The notes beneath the pieces were generated by a model. It was not told where the DNA came from, ran no database searches, and saw only the letters and a program-made list of their open reading frames with translations. A stretch of 5,511 nucleotides of DNA from Tannerella sp. GTDB taxonomy: Bacteria; Bacteroidota; Bacteroidia; Bacteroidales; Tannerellaceae. Each line of letters begins with the position of its first letter. The first letter of the stretch is position 1. Shown in pieces: positions 4,907-5,511 of the stretch. Both the position numbers and the translations under genes were made by a program. The stretch is taken from NCBI GenBank assembly GCA_031263835.1, contig JAISEZ010000233.1:1-5511 (forward strand), given 5' to 3'.

Positions 4907-5511
4907 TCAGGGAATGATCGCCATCATAATTTCGCTCCACGGCCCTTTTTCGCCCCGGGTATTTTCCCAGCGGAGACAGAAATAAACCGTTTTGCCGCGG
5001 TCGGTTTCGTCGAACGTCAGCTTGAAGGGCGACCGGGTGCTGAAACCGGAATGAACCAGTTCGTCCACCGACAGGGGCGGGCGGTCGAGAATGGCCCAGC
5101 AGATTTCGGCGCCGTGAACGCCGCGGGGTTTCGCCTTCGACTTGCTGCCCAGATCCCAGAATAAAATAATCAGGCAGCGGATAATCGACGTGTCGATAAT
5201 AAATTCCGGATAGGTTTTCGGAGGTTTCACCGGCGTACGGGTCGTATCGCGAATCGCGATGCTCATCGAGCGCCGGTCGTCGTCCGACACCAGCGGATTG
5301 CTCTCCAGCATCGCAATCAGTATCCGGAGCAGTTTCTCGTACGCTTTCCGCTTTTCGGTCTTGGTAAACGTGATAAGCGGCGTTCGCTGTGGCGGATCCA
5401 GGTAGTTTGCCCAGGCCGTTTCCCACGCCCGCTTTGCCGGGATCAGCACTCCCGTAAACCAGGTCTGATTAATACCCCATGCACTCAGGTTTGCTTCTGT
5501 TTTAGTCGTGA
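4907..5511 (-). CDS. Uncharacterised Bacteroidales protein (partial, N-terminus outside window)
   Basis: The minus-strand frame stays open from the window end to TGA at 4909-4907, giving 200 residues of the C-terminal part. A GTG at 5449 is an internal codon rather than the start, because the frame continues upstream with protein-like sequence (LSAWGINQTWFTG). The first half is helical and charged (ETAWANYLDPPQRT; KAYEKLLRILIAML). The second half looks like a beta-sandwich or Fn3-like module: AKPRGVHGAEICWAILD, then FDETDRGKTVYFCLRWENTRGEKG and PWSE near the end. I recall this ending from a multicopy family of uncharacterised proteins in Bacteroidales but know no function. No signal peptide can be judged. 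It precedes the lipoprotein gene by 71 bases in the same direction, so the two may be co-transcribed. Confidence 0.8.
   Translation of the reverse strand, partial: TTKTEANLSAWGINQTWFTGVLIPAKRAWETAWANYLDPPQRTPLITFTKTEKRKAYEKLLRILIAMLESNPLVSDDDRRSMSIAIRDTTRTPVKPPKTYPEFIIDTSIIRCLIILFWDLGSKSKAKPRGVHGAEICWAILDRPPLSVDELVHSGFSTRSPFKLTFDETDRGKTVYFCLRWENTRGEKGPWSEIMMAIIP

Noticed and set aside
4836..5426. N-terminal extension of the lipoprotein frame up to 5426
   Set aside because: The extension is antisense-like in composition, overlaps the real upstream gene in another frame and would bury the signal peptide; the start at 4835 (or 4826) fits the lipoprotein.

Overview
The window most likely comes from a bacterium of the order Bacteroidales, probably an uncultured gut, rumen or sludge type. 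Four things point there: a surface lipoprotein of the Cys-x-x-Tyr-Asp-Asp-Ser (DUF4988-like) type with collagen-like repeats, the remnant of a type IX secretion C-terminal sorting domain, A-rich leaders without Shine-Dalgarno sequences, and transporter and TsaB sequences of Bacteroides type. This assignment rests on recalled family resemblance; no search was run.

Bases 1-2527 hold three closely spaced plus-strand genes, probably one transcript. They are an SLC1/DAACS-type symporter (50-1231), a UPF0316 membrane protein with a DUF2179 domain (1249-1806) and the tRNA-modification protein TsaB (1832-2527). The gaps are 17 and 25 bases. The run ends at a 17-bp perfect hairpin with U tracts on both strands (2618-2657), which also serves the opposite strand.

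Bases 2528-3290 contain no intact gene. They hold a short 8-bp tandem repeat, the shared terminator, the 3' end of a decayed minus-strand gene for a secreted protein (2688-2927), a cluster of GC-rich palindromic repeats (2928-3204) that includes a 147-bp MITE/REPIN-like inverted structure, and a strong minus-strand terminator with a GCAA loop (3219-3255).

Bases 3291-5511 hold two minus-strand genes. The upstream one (4907-5511, cut by the window edge) is an uncharacterised Bacteroidales protein. The downstream one (3291-4835) is a 514-residue modular lipoprotein: lipid anchor, coiled coil, collagen-like Gly-X-Y stalk, beta-sandwich, then a C-terminal domain resembling DUF1566 / Fibrobacter-major-paralogous (C-type-lectin-like) domains. 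A hairpin repeat (4867-4894) separates the two genes.

The most interesting signal is the 3' end of the lipoprotein gene. The last roughly 32 variable codons switch abruptly to C-ending codons rich in Asn, Ser, Tyr, Asp and Gly, directly after an AT-rich stretch. This fits a recombined or mutagenised cassette, and a diversity-generating-retroelement target is one testable explanation. No reverse transcriptase or template repeat is visible in this window.
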